DNA of 64,000 bases from Polytrichum commune (Eukaryota; Streptophyta; Polytrichopsida; Polytrichales; Polytrichaceae). The notes under the pieces were generated by a model. It ran no database searches. It had not been told where the DNA came from and saw only the letters and a list, made by a program, of their open reading frames with translations. The position numbers and the translations under genes were made by a program. Below are positions 43,981-56,035 of the stretch, one piece after another (positions within the stretch are counted from its first letter, which is position 1; each line of letters opens with the position of its first letter). The stretch is taken from NCBI GenBank assembly GCA_950295325.1, contig OX485803.1:68961554-69025553 (forward strand), given 5' to 3'.

Positions 43981-46060
43981 TGGGGCCATGGTCCGTTGTT
44001 ACTCCTGGTTTAGGAGCAAAGCCCTCAACTTTGCAACCTCATCCTCCACCAAAGGCTCTGTTGGTGTTGCTTTCTAGAGATGGACGTGATGCTCCTCCTC
44101 CCTGAGCTTCTTCTCATTTACCTCCTCCATGGTCAACACCTTGGGCTTCACCTTCATCATACTAGCGAATGTTTTAGGAGAAGGGGGGTTGGACCTCAGT
44201 TTGTTCGCAAACTCATGTCATCCTTGTTTTCGGTGGAGATTGCGATGGTCTCATCTACTACATACTCGCTATACAACTTTTCCCCCTTCAAATTCCTACA
44301 CTTTCGAAACATCGCCGTGGCGTCCCTAGAGGACATGTCCATGGTGTCGTCCACGGTAAGGTTAGGGACAAGTTTGCTTTGCGACATTGCGGCATGCATT
44401 GCTTTCTTTCGGCAAGGGGCTTCCAACTACTAAGTGTGGCCAATCAACCTCCTCCTCCCCTTCGACCCTCGTGTTGTCCTCCTCTTTGTCGTCCTCCTCC
44501 ATCTCCACCGCCTCCTCCTCGTTCGCCCCCCAAAACAGATTGTCAGGATGCATTGCAACAAGAGCCTCAAGATCAATGACGTGGGGCCTTTGGAAATATT
44601 ATGTAGATGGATGCCGCCTCGCCCCGTCCTGTGGGTTCTCTCCCCCCTCAACGATTTCCTCTTAATAGCTCCCATGTAGCCTGTCCACGACGTCGATATT
44701 CTTCGCCAACACCTTTTGGGTCTTGTAAAATTAGAAATTAGTATCTTTAATGTATGAATATATGTTCAACTCAAGCATCTACACATTTTTTGGGCTTGGT
44801 TAGTGTAGTAGACAAACAAGAATGTCCAATCACAAAGGAGAAAAAAAGGTAAAAAAATATTTTGGGACGGTCCACCCAAACCAAGCATTGCATGTTTGGG
44901 TTGACCACCCAGAACTAGTTACTAACCTTTGAACCCCTTAACTTACCACTGCAACATATAGAAGCTTTCTCCCTTCTAAAATGTTGAAGATTGTGTTCCA
45001 CCTACGTGTAAGGGTCCTCACCATTTTCATGTAAAAATCTATCCTCAATTCGTCAATAGGATAATTTGCATATTTTGCCACATCGTGGAGGGACTTCTGA
45101 GCACCCAACCCTTCTGGGACCAGGAAGAGCTTATCCATTTTGGACATCAGGTGGTCTTCTTTTGTTTGGTATATGAAATAAAGGCATAAAAAATTCACGA
45201 CCTTGTTCCTTTTTGTCTTTTAAGGTCAAGTACGCTCTTTTTGCAAGGGCAACATATATTGAGATTTTGTTGTAGTGTAATCCATCTTCAATTTCCTTAT
45301 AGATTTGTAAACTTGTTCAGCCTTCTTATCCTCCACTATCCACAACACACCTTTGGCTCCCTCAACTTGGGACTTCCATACTTAATGAACTTGGAGAGGA
45401 AAGGATCATAGAATGGGGTGCTCATTGTGCCCTCAAACAAACTCTCCGTAATGTTCCTAAAGTCCATAATTGCAAAGGAGAAGTGGTCTTTTGCTTATGT
45501 ACTTATGGCTTTCCATGGATCTATACCAAGCCAACTTTGGATCTTCAAGGGTTTCAGAGTAATTTAGTGAAAGTGCACATCCCCTTGAGCCAGACAATTT
45601 TCTTTTCCTTGATGAAGTTGGAGAAGACCCACAATGTGTGCTTCAGAAGCACTCGATTCTTTGCCTCCTTGACCATCTTGGACTTCAAGTAGTCATCCCT
45701 TGCCTCCCGGATAAGAGCGGCCATGGATGCATTAGTGAATTCGTGCTCACCCTTGAATGCCCTCTTGTGTTGCTAGTTGACCTCCCCATCAACGACAAGG
45801 TTCATTTGCGGCATGAGCTTGCTCAGCTCTTGGACAATTATGATTTTTTTTTCGCTTTGTTTTCAATCCATTTCTTCATTGTATAGTAGGAGGGAAGGAA
45901 GGCTCTAGGTCTAAATGCATGATCTTGGGATGCGCCTAGCATCTCTTTGGGGTCAGCGCTACATGGAGGATGTGGGATGTGGCCTTTCCCATCTCTATTT
46001 GTAAGAGGCCCTTTAGACTCCTAAAGAACTCCCTCACTCTTGGGGGGTTCACTCCCTCTT
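43981..46060 (-). pseudogene. Decayed minus-strand coding region, unidentified
   Basis: Consecutive minus-strand frames are long and have protein-like composition. One is charged, with EEEAVEMEEDDKEEDNTRVE (44.36-44.55 kb). One reads SLHDVAKYANYPIDELRIDF (44.94-45.20 kb). Others around 45.2-45.9 kb include YVALAKRAYLTLKDKKEQGR and EHEFTNASMAALIREARDDY. Stops and frameshifts separate them. The pieces could be one protein of several hundred residues with an acidic segment, as in plant transposon accessory proteins, but I recognise no family. Plus-strand frames here are shadows of the same biased sequence. Confidence 0.45.
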
Positions 46061-46693
46061 ATATTTTGCATACACGTGCATTTGGGACCTATTTATTGGG
46101 GGGGTTATTTACCTTGCAAAAAAGATTATAAGGTGATGGTATTCTACATGTAAACATGTCTCACTATTTTAGAATCCCCTATTTTACATGTACATTTTTT
46201 ACAAAATTGATCTACAATGAATATATTGGACCCTATTTTTTATCGCACGTTGTTCTACAATTTTCACCAGTGAATTCCCCGAGCCCTCACTAGAGGCTTC
46301 ATCTACTTGAAATTTGAGTTGAGATTAAGGAGTAGATTGGGCTCTAGATCAATGAGAATTTTGGTGTCATATTTCTTAACACCTCCTTCCATTTTTTCCA
46401 AATGGCATCTGAAGAGGTTATAAAGTAGATCTCCTATTTTCCACTTTGTTTGGAATACTTGATTTCAAATATCAAATGATCAACAAGTTCTTGCCTATCA
46501 ATAACATTTTCCACAAGTAGAAGGAATATGATGAGCGCAGGGTGATAGATTTAATGACCATTGGAGACATTGCTTGCTTAGAAAATCATTTGTGATTGTG
46601 ATGGCTAGCAAAAAAAAACATGTGCCAATTAAGGAAGATGATCATTAAGGTTGGCCTTTGATTAAGCAATGACTTCTTAAGGGAATGAGGTTT
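46061..46693. other. No recognisable feature
   Basis: AT-rich, no frame. Confidence 0.5.
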
Positions 46694-46903
46694 TGAGTCC
46701 TTAGATAGCTTTCAAAGAAATTAGGTCCTTAGAAAAGCTTTCAATGTTATTGGATCATTAGAAAAGATTCCAATGTCATTGGGTCCTTATAAAACTTGTC
46801 AATGGTATAATGACCTTAGACAAGCAGTATATGATTCATTATCATTTTAGACAAGCAACAAGTGAGTCATTAGGTCCTTGGCAAAGTAGTAAACGAGTCA
46901 TTG
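46694..46903. repeat. Degenerate minisatellite, about seven 30-bp units
   Basis: Units of the form GGTCCTTAGAAAAGC followed by TTTCAATGTCATT repeat about seven times with growing divergence. Unit length varies between 28 and 31 bases. Confidence 0.7.
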
Positions 46904-48661
46904 CCATTTCAAAAAAGGATTGTACATATACTAATTTCTTATGTGCTTGCAAAAAAGGATTGAGTCATGACAATTCCAAATGAGCAAAGTATCCCATTGT
47001 TAAATAATTGGTCATGTCCTTCAAAAGTTGTATAAGTGCTTTGAAAAAAATGTTTAAATAACTAAGTAATGTTGTGATTACTACTAAGGAGCATTTACAC
47101 TTGTAGAAAAACATATGGCACCTTTTAAGGAGGGTGAAACAGGTGCATGTACAAGTGATACAATCGTGAAAGTTCGTATTAAGAACAATGTTAACCACAT
47201 AGCAAGCAAGGAAGTTCTTGTCAAAATTTCCATGATTAAAGCAACATTAGTGAAGAAAATCAAAATGCTCAATATTGATGTTTACTTGATGTAGTTGGGG
47301 CAGTAGATGCATGAATATAACTTTATTTTAATCGTTGGTGGAGCGCCTCCACATTCAATTGTTTTGCAAGTTGGTTAATACCATCATCCTCATCTTGAAA
47401 ACCCAAGATACCCACTAGTCGAGATGAAATAACTCTACACAAATACGAATGTATTTGTTTTCCTTCTTAACTACCTCACCAAGTTGAGGCCAAGTGTGAT
47501 GTGTTTACACTTGTGGTCAACTTGTTGACTATTGTGTAACCTAGGCACAAGATAGCCAATCCATTCCTGACCTCCACTCCCTTTTTTGCAACTTAGGCCA
47601 ACCTATTTCCATGCAACATAATATCAATCTTTGATCAGCGCTAACATGTCATGGTCAGAATCCAACATAGCAAAATGTCAATAGCTAAGTTGACAACAAG
47701 TTCTAAACTGCAAGCATATTTAGGTGCCACAAATTATTGATTACAAGAATCAAGCATTCTCCATTGGTCTCCATTTTGTGATTGGTCATGGGGTAGCCTT
47801 TATCACTAGTATAGGTAGAAGAGAATATCCACTTCAAAAATTTATTGTAATCTGGTTAATGTGAAAAACATACAAGTTGCTTCATATTTCGATTCCTCTT
47901 CATGGGAATTGTTTTCTTGATCATACCTAAATTGTGGATCTATGAAAAATTGCATAACTACCCAAGAAGGGGTCGACTACCTTACACCTTCTAATATTAA
48001 TTAATAATTCTATTGCCATGATATTAGTAATCACACTAATGCCAAACATCATGAGATTACACTAATGATCAACTTGGCCATTACTGTAACCTAACATTGG
48101 TCTCATAATCAAGTAGTTGACATTATTACGCAAGTGACTCTAAACACCATAATCAATGTAGATCGTACAATATTTTTATTTTTATTTTTATATTGAATTT
48201 GAGATAGCAGGCCAACAACCAAAACCATATGGACTGAAAACCAACAATAACAGGTGGAGCATCTCAAGTGTACCACACCATCGTGTAAAACTATTGTATA
48301 GTACAAGAGCTCAAAGACAACCCAATAACCCTTATTTGTATTAGGGGATTATGTGAACAATGTCATTGCATCTATTTCTTACACTTGCATGAAGCATGTG
48401 AACTAGAAGCTTTATTGGTTTCCATTTGTCACTTCAATCTTGTAGGTGGTGGGCCTATAAAATTGGAGGTCAATGATTTCATTTCCACATTTCTACCAAA
48501 TAAGTTGATGTTGTTTAAAAGTCTAAAATGAGTCTAGAACATAACCTCATTTGTGAAATGCTTTTGATGCTTGTATACTAAAGAATAAATTATAGTTCAA
48601 CAACTTGAGTGCCAAAAGGTAATTTCCACATGGCATTTCAACAAAACTTTGATCAATGTGG
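46904..48661. other. No recognisable feature
   Basis: AT-rich noncoding sequence. Short minus frames near 47.0-47.3 and 48.1 kb show no domain. Confidence 0.5.
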
Positions 48662-48857
48662 AAGTGATCATGAGACATGATCCATTCGATGCCATGTGGG
48701 ATTCCATGTAGACTTTACACCCATCTTGCATTCACATACTCCATTGGTCCCTCACGCATAGTGTGAAGCGAACTTGGACCGGCTCCGCCTTTTCCACCAA
48801 TGGGAGTGCTTGAAGTGTAATGGTCACGGGCTCTCAGTCTCGTGTGTGAAGTGGCCC
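48662..48857 (+). mobile_element. Harbinger-type MITE, family P1, truncated copy
   Basis: It aligns with the right 200 bases of the complete copy at 50.2 kb, including CATGTAGACTTTACA, TTGGTCCCTCA, CCACCAATG and the terminus GTGTGTGAAGTGGCCC followed by TTA. The left part is missing. Confidence 0.8.
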
Positions 48858-50241
48858 TTAATGCTAAGAGCTCAAATGACATAGCTCTTCAACCCACAAA
48901 CAACAAAACCTTTAGGGCTTTTCATGGGTTACAATGTACATCGCTCAATCCATGACTCACATGGGTGGAGGTAGGCTATGCGGAGCTTTGCGCTACCCAA
49001 CTTTGTGAATCAAACAAAACATGCATGATGGAATCGTAACTTTATCCGATTGTTTCGTTTGTTCCACTAAGGAAATGACGTGAGTAATCCTTGCCTCACG
49101 AGTGCATCTTGGTTTGCGGGAAGATTAGCTTAGTAGCCTAAAAAAAAAAAATCTAAGAGCTCGCAACCCTATGCCAAAGCAATCAAGCAATCATACCCAG
49201 GAACCCGTTTCGGGGGGTCATGTCCCCATATAAATCCATGATCCCCGTGCCTCCTTTTATTGACAAAATGATGCACTTGTGAGGCCCAATGTGCATTTGG
49301 AGCCCACCGTGGGCTCTCTTCCCTAATAATTCCCAAGCCGCGGAGTGGCCACATGGGGCACCTCAAATAACGGACCATGAATGGGAGCGTTTTTGGCCCT
49401 TGCCCGCGCGGCCAAAAGTTTAAAGGGACTATGAGCAATCTAAAAAAACTTCTCCAAAACGAGGGACACTTTTGATCCTCTTGCATCAAGGACTACTTTT
49501 GGAATTCATGATCCTTTACGTGTTATATACACCAACTTAATTTCCCAACATTCGTACGGGTTGACGGTCACTACTTAATTGCTTTCGTGATCATCAGCTT
49601 CACCTATCACTCCTTTTCCTTCTTATAAAGATCATGACACACATTGGAATGTGAGTCAAATTCTTATTTTGATACAGAAAAGGGTAGGCTTCTGTTATAT
49701 CAATACTAAGCGATTAGACGATGGACTCTTCTTGTAATTATAAAAACTCTAAAGTTGCAGTTTCTTGTTGAAAACTCCACACTACACAGCTTGAGTGCTC
49801 CCCATAAACGGGGCATCTTAGAATGAAAATAAAAACAATATATTCATCCGATACCTGGTCCCATAAAATACAACCAAGGAGTTCAGTAATGTTATGATGC
49901 ACCATGCATGTTGCTAAAGAAAGTTGGACTTTTGTGAATGTCGACGGAGTTTTGGATGCAATCTCCTAGCGTAGTGTTGGTGGAGCACTTTCAGGAGGAA
50001 CAGGGGATCAATTCCTTATAAACAAAAAAAAAAGGTAGAAAGGGCAAAAAGTTAAAAAGCCATAAAAAAACGAGTAGGATATTTTGGTGGCAGTGTGGGT
50101 CCAGTCGTGCTTTAGGTATACCCTTTTGAACCATAGGACTCCCATGGCTTAAAGCATGTTGGCTTCCTTGCTAATGAATTTGGAAAACGAGTCATCAACC
50201 TGGTCGGGTGGGAGAGTTTGAACTCTAGTTCCTTCTTCTTA
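48858..50241. other. Noncoding; GC-rich block near 49.2-49.5 kb
   Basis: A 106-codon minus frame at 49169-49489 lies in a GC-rich block and has no domain. A palindrome GAGCCCAC-C-GTGGGCTC sits near 49300. Nothing else is recognised. Confidence 0.4.
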
Positions 50242-50741
50242 GGGCCACTTCACGCACGAACCAAGAGCCGTGACCATGAAATTGTGAGAGCCCAAAAGAA
50301 AGTGTCCAAAGCCCGTCCCAACTCACGTTCAAAATCGTGTAGTGTGGTCACGGACCCTCAAGTGTAGTGTGAAGTCATAGCTGACCGAGCCCTCAACCAA
50401 ATCCTATTTCAATGAATTTTTATTCGTGCGGGTCCTCACACCTCATAAAATAGAGTAAATCATCGGTTGTGAACATTCGGAGTGCCATGGTCTCTTGGTT
50501 TTGTGTTAGGCCTACCTCCAAGAGATGGTTTTGAGAAAATAATCCAAGTGACCACAAAACATGATCCACCTTATGCCATTTAGGAATTCATGTAGACTTT
50601 ACATCCATTTTGCATTCACTTACTTCATTGGTCCCTCAAGCGTAGTGTGAAGCAAACTTGGAGCGGCTCCACCTTTTCCACCAATGAGAGTGCTTGAAGT
50701 GCAATGGTCACGGGCTCTCAGTCTCATGTGTGAAGTGGCCC
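50242..50741 (+). mobile_element. Harbinger-type MITE, family P1, complete copy
   Basis: Ends GGGCCACTTCACGCACGA and, read inward from the right, GGGCCACTTCACACATGA start an imperfect TIR of about 36 bp that also shares GAGCC.GTGACCAT. TTA flanks both sides (50239-50241 and 50742-50744), the PIF/Harbinger duplication. It is 500 bp long and noncoding. Two partial relatives lie at 48.7 and 53.9 kb, the latter inverted. Confidence 0.88.
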
Positions 50742-50744
50742 TTA

Positions 50745-51420
50745 TGTTGCCTCTCCCAATTTGACACTTTGCATAGACCCTACAAGAAGACCTTCATTGC
50801 GGAGACCCCCGTTGACGTGGAACCACCCACCAATGAGCCGATGTCCCTTTGAGCACCATTGAGTCATATTTCGGGTATAAGAAACAAAAATGGTTGGAAA
50901 TATGAGGAATATGTTGAGCACGTGATAGCTAAGCAAATCAAGGCTATGTGGTGTAGAGTTTATTCAACCAATGATGTCATCAACAATGGTTCACTCTAAA
51001 GTTTGCTAGAGGACTCATAGTGGACTATAGAGACCAAAAAAAATAAAAAATAAAAAATAAAAATGGCTTGAGCATGTTGCTGCCTCTAAGAAATTGATAG
51101 ACCACATGAGAGATGTTCAAACATAATAAAATAAATAAATAAAAATAAAATTGGTGTTCTTTATTTGCACCGACATCAATTGGAGCCCATTCTTCCTTAC
51201 CCTGATTCATTTTTACCAGATGAGAGGGTAGGCGTACTTCCTACCTTCTGGAAGGTGGGCTCTTTCGAATAATAAATTTAAGGTGGGGGGGGGGGTGTTG
51301 TATGTGAGTTTTTGGTGAATTAGGTGCATGTGTTTGGGTTCAAGGGGCAGGTTGACTGGGGCTTGGTTGTTGTTGTTTTTATTTATTTATTTATTTATTT
51401 AGGACAAGGTATGCGAGGTA
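50745..51420. other. Noncoding; A-rich tracts
   Basis: Poly(A)-like tracts AAAAAAAATAAAAAATAAA near 51036 and AATAAATAAATAAAAATAAA near 51126, then the short repeat at 51.2 kb and a (TTTA)n run near 51380-51403. Confidence 0.5.
51213..51295 (+). repeat. Copy of the GGTGGGCTCT short repeat with G-run
   Basis: GAGGGTAGGCGTACTTCCTACC, then the hairpin ACCTTCTGGAAGGT and GGGCTCTTTCGAATAATAAA, followed by 11 G. The order matches the 41.58 kb copy, and a homopolymer G/C run again sits beside it. This end sequence resembles the 3' part of a short retroposon. Confidence 0.45.
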
Positions 51421-51681
51421 TTTTATGGCATGTTATACAATAATTCCTGATAAGGATTCATTTGAGCTCATTTCAAATGACTCATTTTTTAATATATTGA
51501 ATGTCAAAAAAAAAATCAAGACTTGGCCTCAATCTTTTCACAACATCAATGCATTTCTTACAAAAATACTTTTCTTACCGATTCTTTCAAATTATATATT
51601 GAGTTATGAATGAAACTTTTTTTTATACCTTATTCCTCAAAAATATATTAAAATATAATGGGTTGTATTTTTATTGTCTAG

Positions 51682-53098
51682 GTTGGTGCAAATTGCACGT
51701 TCCACTTTTAAGGTGTTCAGATTGCAATACCAACAATTGGTTTGGTTATTACATATATTTTAGAGGCTCTTCACAAACTTGGAATTTCAATAATTCCTTC
51801 TTCAATACATTTTTGGAATGCAAGGTTTGATCATTTTTCTTATTTTATTTTCATTTTGTATGTAATAATTTCATGACGATGGTAATTTGTTAATATTTTA
51901 CCCTGAAGATCTAGAATGGAAAAAATAATCGTTTTTTAATCACAATTTCAAGGTTGCTCATGAACCTTCGACTTCTGTAAACCCATTTCATTTGGCCAAT
52001 CCTTGCTATGCCAAACAAAACAGTTAGTTTCACAATTCTTTCGTTCATGTTTTTTTCAATTTCAATTTTTTATTTATGTGTGAGCATTATATTTTGATTG
52101 GTGTGTTATTTTACTTACTTCACATTTGTTTTGCTGCCAGTTAAGTTCACGATGCTTTTACTTGCTCGCTCTTTTAGTGGTACTTCTGGATTGAAAAGTA
52201 TGCCTTTACATTTTCAAATGAATATCGACAATGATCTTTTGGAGAATGATATGGATTTGGATGATGATATTTTATACATCGTTCACGGATATTACTTCTC
52301 AATTGATGAGAGATGATGGTGTCACACCTTGGAAGGGCCCACGAGAAAACATCCATTGTTCTTCCAAGTTTTGATTAATGTTTTATTAAAGCCTAAAGCA
52401 TTGTTGCAGAACTCATTGCTTTCATCGGTATTTATTTATTTATTTTAATATAACTTCAATACCAACTAACATGCTTTCATTGATTATTCTCTTCATATTT
52501 GTGTATTATCTCTTTCATAAGACCCTCTACACATGTTTGCCAAACTTTGAAGCATCACCTCTTGGCATTGGAAGGCCACAAAGATGTTTTGGATTTTATC
52601 GTGAAGCCTTTGATTACACAATCTCCTTTAGCTATTGGCAAAGACACCAATTTTGAAGACTCGGATAATTCTCCAATTCTTAATCGCAAGGCCATCAATT
52701 TATTTTGTGAGTAAGTTCTACTTGTTTATCTTGTTTGAATGTTTTTTTGGTTGATTTTATAATTTTTACTTATAACATATTGTATGTGTAAAATTTTAAT
52801 TATTATGGATATATCAATAATTATTAGACATGTTATGTTATCATGTGCCAATAGTGTGATACCACAATGGCGCCAACATTGGCGGTTTTTTTTTTGAAGA
52901 GCCAACATTTTTAGCAAGTCCATCTACCCCTTGAAGCCTCCCTATCTATGTTGAGACTATGACTTACGTTCTGTCTACTTAATCTTTCACTTGTTCAACC
53001 CATAGAAAAATTAGACATTATGATTGGCAGGTTTTAAATTTCACAGAGTTAGAGGCCAAATCATGTTCAACATCCATCACTACAAGTTATAGTGATGA
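51682..53098 (+). pseudogene. Exon-like open stretches, unidentified gene relic
   Basis: Several short stretches are less AT-rich than their flanks and are bounded by splice-like signals: 51682-51824 (CTAG before, GTTTGA after), 51953-52022, 52141-52316, 52520-52710 (GTAAGT after) and from 53031 (GGCAG before). Their frames read TYILEALHKLGIS, SGTSGLKSMPLHFQMNIDND, then LLALEGHKDVLDFIVKPLIT and VLNFTELEAKSCSTS. The pieces between are T-rich like plant introns. The first frame holds a stop and the third ends in one, so an intact gene is unlikely. I cannot name the protein. This is the only place where host-type exon structure is suggested. Confidence 0.35.
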
Positions 53099-53670
53099 TT
53101 AAGTTTTGCTTAGCACGTGTTCAACTATCATATTGGAAGTCTTCATTATTGGTATCATTTATTTAACATATATTTTTCATGCTATACCTTAGGGTTATGC
53201 ATATTATGTGTCCAACTCTATCTTCTTTACACTCTTTTTATTTGTGTTGTATCATTGACTTATTACAAAATTAAATATCCTTTAGAACGTGTATTTTAAA
53301 TTTTTAAATATTTTTTCATACTATGAATGTCAATGATAATCATTATCTTCACTTCAACTTTGTCCATTCCACTGACATAAGGCATGCAATACAACTTTGA
53401 AAACTTATACATGGTACATATATGTATGCCCATAGTCATTTACATATTAGTATTTTCTCATTGTTCATTGCTTAAAATCTAGCATTCATGTTGTTTATCT
53501 ATCCTTCTTATTATTAAACCCTAAAATTATTATACTTCATGCCAAAATACCATGGTTATAGGATACTAGTGGGCCTATTACCAAATATTTGGCCTTCCTC
53601 ACCATTCACAAGTTATTGCTCATCGCTCACCGCTCACAAGATAGCACTCCCCCCTCCCCCGTCCACTAGT
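53099..53670. other. No recognisable feature
   Basis: AT-rich spacer. A short CT-rich tract lies near 53648. Confidence 0.5.
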
Positions 53671-53866
53671 CAAGATCGTAGTGATTCTAAATCCAACCGG
53701 TTACATGTTGATATCTTCCGGTTTTGCTTTATTCATTTGAGGTATATTCCATAGATTCCTCTAAAATGATCAATAATCCTCCTGAAGTCTCCAACTTTCA
53801 ACCGGTTATTTGTGAAACTCAACCGGTTCATTTGTAACTAACTGCCGGTTCTCCCCAGGCAGTGCG
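53671..53866 (+). mobile_element. hAT-type MITE, family H1, left-truncated copy
   Basis: It matches the 5.35 kb copy from GTAGTGATTCTAAATCCAAC to the right end GGTTCTCCCCAGGCAGTG. The CCGGTT motif is better kept here than in the other copies and occurs six times or so. The left TIR is replaced by a C-rich tract. The right end lies 17 bases from the next MITE. Confidence 0.75.
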
Positions 53867-53882
53867 CTCGATTGATCTATCT

Positions 53883-54331
53883 ACTCTCATTGGTGGAAAT
53901 TGCGGAGCCAGTCCAAGTTCGCATCACACTACGCTTGAGGGACCAACAAAGTATGTGAATGCAAGATGGATGTAAAGTCCACATGGATTCCTACATGGCA
54001 TCGAATGGATCATGTTTCACGGTCACTTGGATTATTTTCAAAAACCACCTCTTGGAGGTAGGCGTCACACAAAACCCGGAGACCATGGCATCTGAACGCT
54101 CACAACCGTTGATTTCTTCTATTTTATCATGTGCGAAGATCCGCATGAATAGAGATTTCATTGAAATAGCATTAAGTTGAGGGACCGGTTACATATGACT
54201 TCACACTACACTTTTGGGTCCGTGAGCACACGACATGAGTTTGGAGGTGTGTTGGGACGGCCTTTGGACACTTTCTTTTGGGCTCTCACAATTTCATGGT
54301 CACGGCTCTTGGCTCGTGTGTGAAGTGGCCC
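53883..54331 (-). mobile_element. Harbinger-type MITE, family P1, truncated inverted copy
   Basis: It aligns in reverse with the 50.2 kb copy. The right end GTGTGAAGTGGCCC is followed by TAA. About 50 bases of the left end are missing and the H1 MITE stands close to the break, so its insertion or a later deletion may have removed them. Confidence 0.8.
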
Positions 54332-54334
54332 TAA

Positions 54335-55110
54335 GAGGCACGACTCAGAGTTGATTATTCGTGTGCTTCAATTTTGTTGTAGGACCAATTTTGAGAAGAA
54401 CCATTTTGGTGATGTGTTAGAGGAGTCCAAAGCAACAAGACCAAGTGCAAGGTGGAATCATGGATTGGCTTTTTGAATAAAAACTGCTCGTGGGTGGCCT
54501 CTTTGGCCATGGAAAGTACAAGGATATATATGTGTTTATATATATACTTTCAAATGCTTGTGGCACTGAAAGCACATATATACACCATTGGGGCCTTCAA
54601 AAACAAAGGAAAGAGGCGGGATCCTCATGAAAGACTTTTAAGTAACACAACCCACTGCAGTGGCCTTTTCGAGTATTAATTGAGCTCCTTCCTTTTGTCT
54701 TTTAAGGCCGAATGTGGGGTAGTCTCATGCACGAACACATCTATTGCCTTGAACAGGAAATCAAAGTACTACTTTCCGGAAAGCAACACTCATTGCACAG
54801 ATTGGAACTGCTAGCATGGCATAGAGCAACTAGGTGTAGTTTGGAGGTTATTGGTAGACCAAGACATATATTTGGAGATTGGAAAGAAAAAGAAAAGAAA
54901 AACGACCCTGAGGTTCATTGTAGGCCACACATACATTGGAACTAGAGGAACTATGCTATTTGAGAGGATAAAGGGCACAAGATGTTGTTTGGAAGGTATC
55001 TTCACCCACGTGGATTCTATATCCGTTAGTTGTTTCTGCATGGTTGGCTTGAAGAGGGTTATATATATAAGTCAATAGGTTTCTTGATAAACAAAGGGGC
55101 ATGAGGTAGG
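54335..55110. other. No recognisable gene
   Basis: Overlapping frames of 75-77 codons on both strands near 54.5-55.1 kb show no domain. A short TATATA stretch lies near 54535. Confidence 0.45.
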
Positions 55111-55113
55111 TGT

Positions 55114-55157
55114 GTGGGTGGGTGGGTGGGTGGGAGGGTGGGAGGGTGGGAGGGTGG
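55114..55157 (+). repeat. GGGT/GGGA tandem repeat, G-quadruplex-prone
   Basis: About ten runs of three G are separated by single T, A or TG steps. This satisfies the usual G3N1-7 rule many times over and has one-base loops, which give very stable quadruplexes in vitro for similar sequences. No gene start is recognised nearby. Confidence 0.9.
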
Positions 55158-56035
55158 TTACACTTGTGGAACAACATCACAACCTTCTGTTAGTAGATTT
55201 ATCATGTAAAATAAAAAATTCTAGAACAAAATATCATAAAATTTTAATGAATGTCTTTATAATTACATTATGTTTTTTTTCATCATGTGTCATATTATAT
55301 TCATAAAAAAAAAATATTATACCATTGAGGAAAGATTTCATCCTCCACTTGAAGTATATTAAGATGATGATCCAACAAAACATCCACAAAGTGCTTAAAC
55401 ACTATACCAAAAACGTTTTCATTGGGAATTGCATTAGGTTATGGTTGTTGGGTGTGCTCAATAGGGGTCCATCCATTCGCCATCAACTCATACATAAATG
55501 TGTATTTTGAATCCCTACATGTGAGCCGTCAAGTAAGCTCTTCCATGATAATGAACAAGGCATGCTTTCCCTTTGAGAATTGTTGAAAAGTGACAAGGAG
55601 GTACATGTTATAGGCTAAAGCCACCCAACCTAATGAAAAGATCTCATTAAAAGTAGGGACACACACACATGTCCCCATTGGGGGCCAACTGAGAAAACGC
55701 GATTGATCAAAACAAGAGGTTCCAATGATTCCACAGATACTTCGTAGCTCTTCTAAAAGAATAATACGGATTATTGTACAAAGTCTTGTTATCCGATGTC
55801 CTCCAAGGCCAATGGTCGATACATTGAGTGGCAAGTGAGAGGGGATTGTAATTAGTGGGCTCAACTCAATCGTGCTATGGTGGGCTAGCCCTCTTCTTGT
55901 TTCTTTTTGCTTGTTTTTCCCCCACGCACCCCCCCCCCCCCCTCTATCTCCTCTTGCCCTTGCCCTTTTTGGTACAAGACTACTCATTCGTTTTCCAAAC
56001 CGCCATGCCTTGAAGAATGTCAACTCCAATTGGAT
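55158..56035 (-). other. Long minus-strand frame, unidentified
   Basis: A 166-codon frame (56029-55529), one of the two longest in the window, reads GIIGTSCFDQSRFLSWPPMG and FNEIFSLGWVALAYNMYLLV in its second half. The N-terminal half crosses a run of 14 C (plus strand) and gives a glycine run, so it may not be genuine. Minus-strand sequence down to 55.33 kb also reads protein-like in places (FMYELMANGWTPIEHTQQP) with stops. I recognise no domain; a decayed transposon gene is the likeliest reading. Confidence 0.3.

Noticed and set aside
44379-44679. Plus-strand proline/serine-rich frames at 44.4-44.7 kb
   Set aside because: They mirror the acidic run of the minus-strand coding relic in a CTCCTC-rich stretch.
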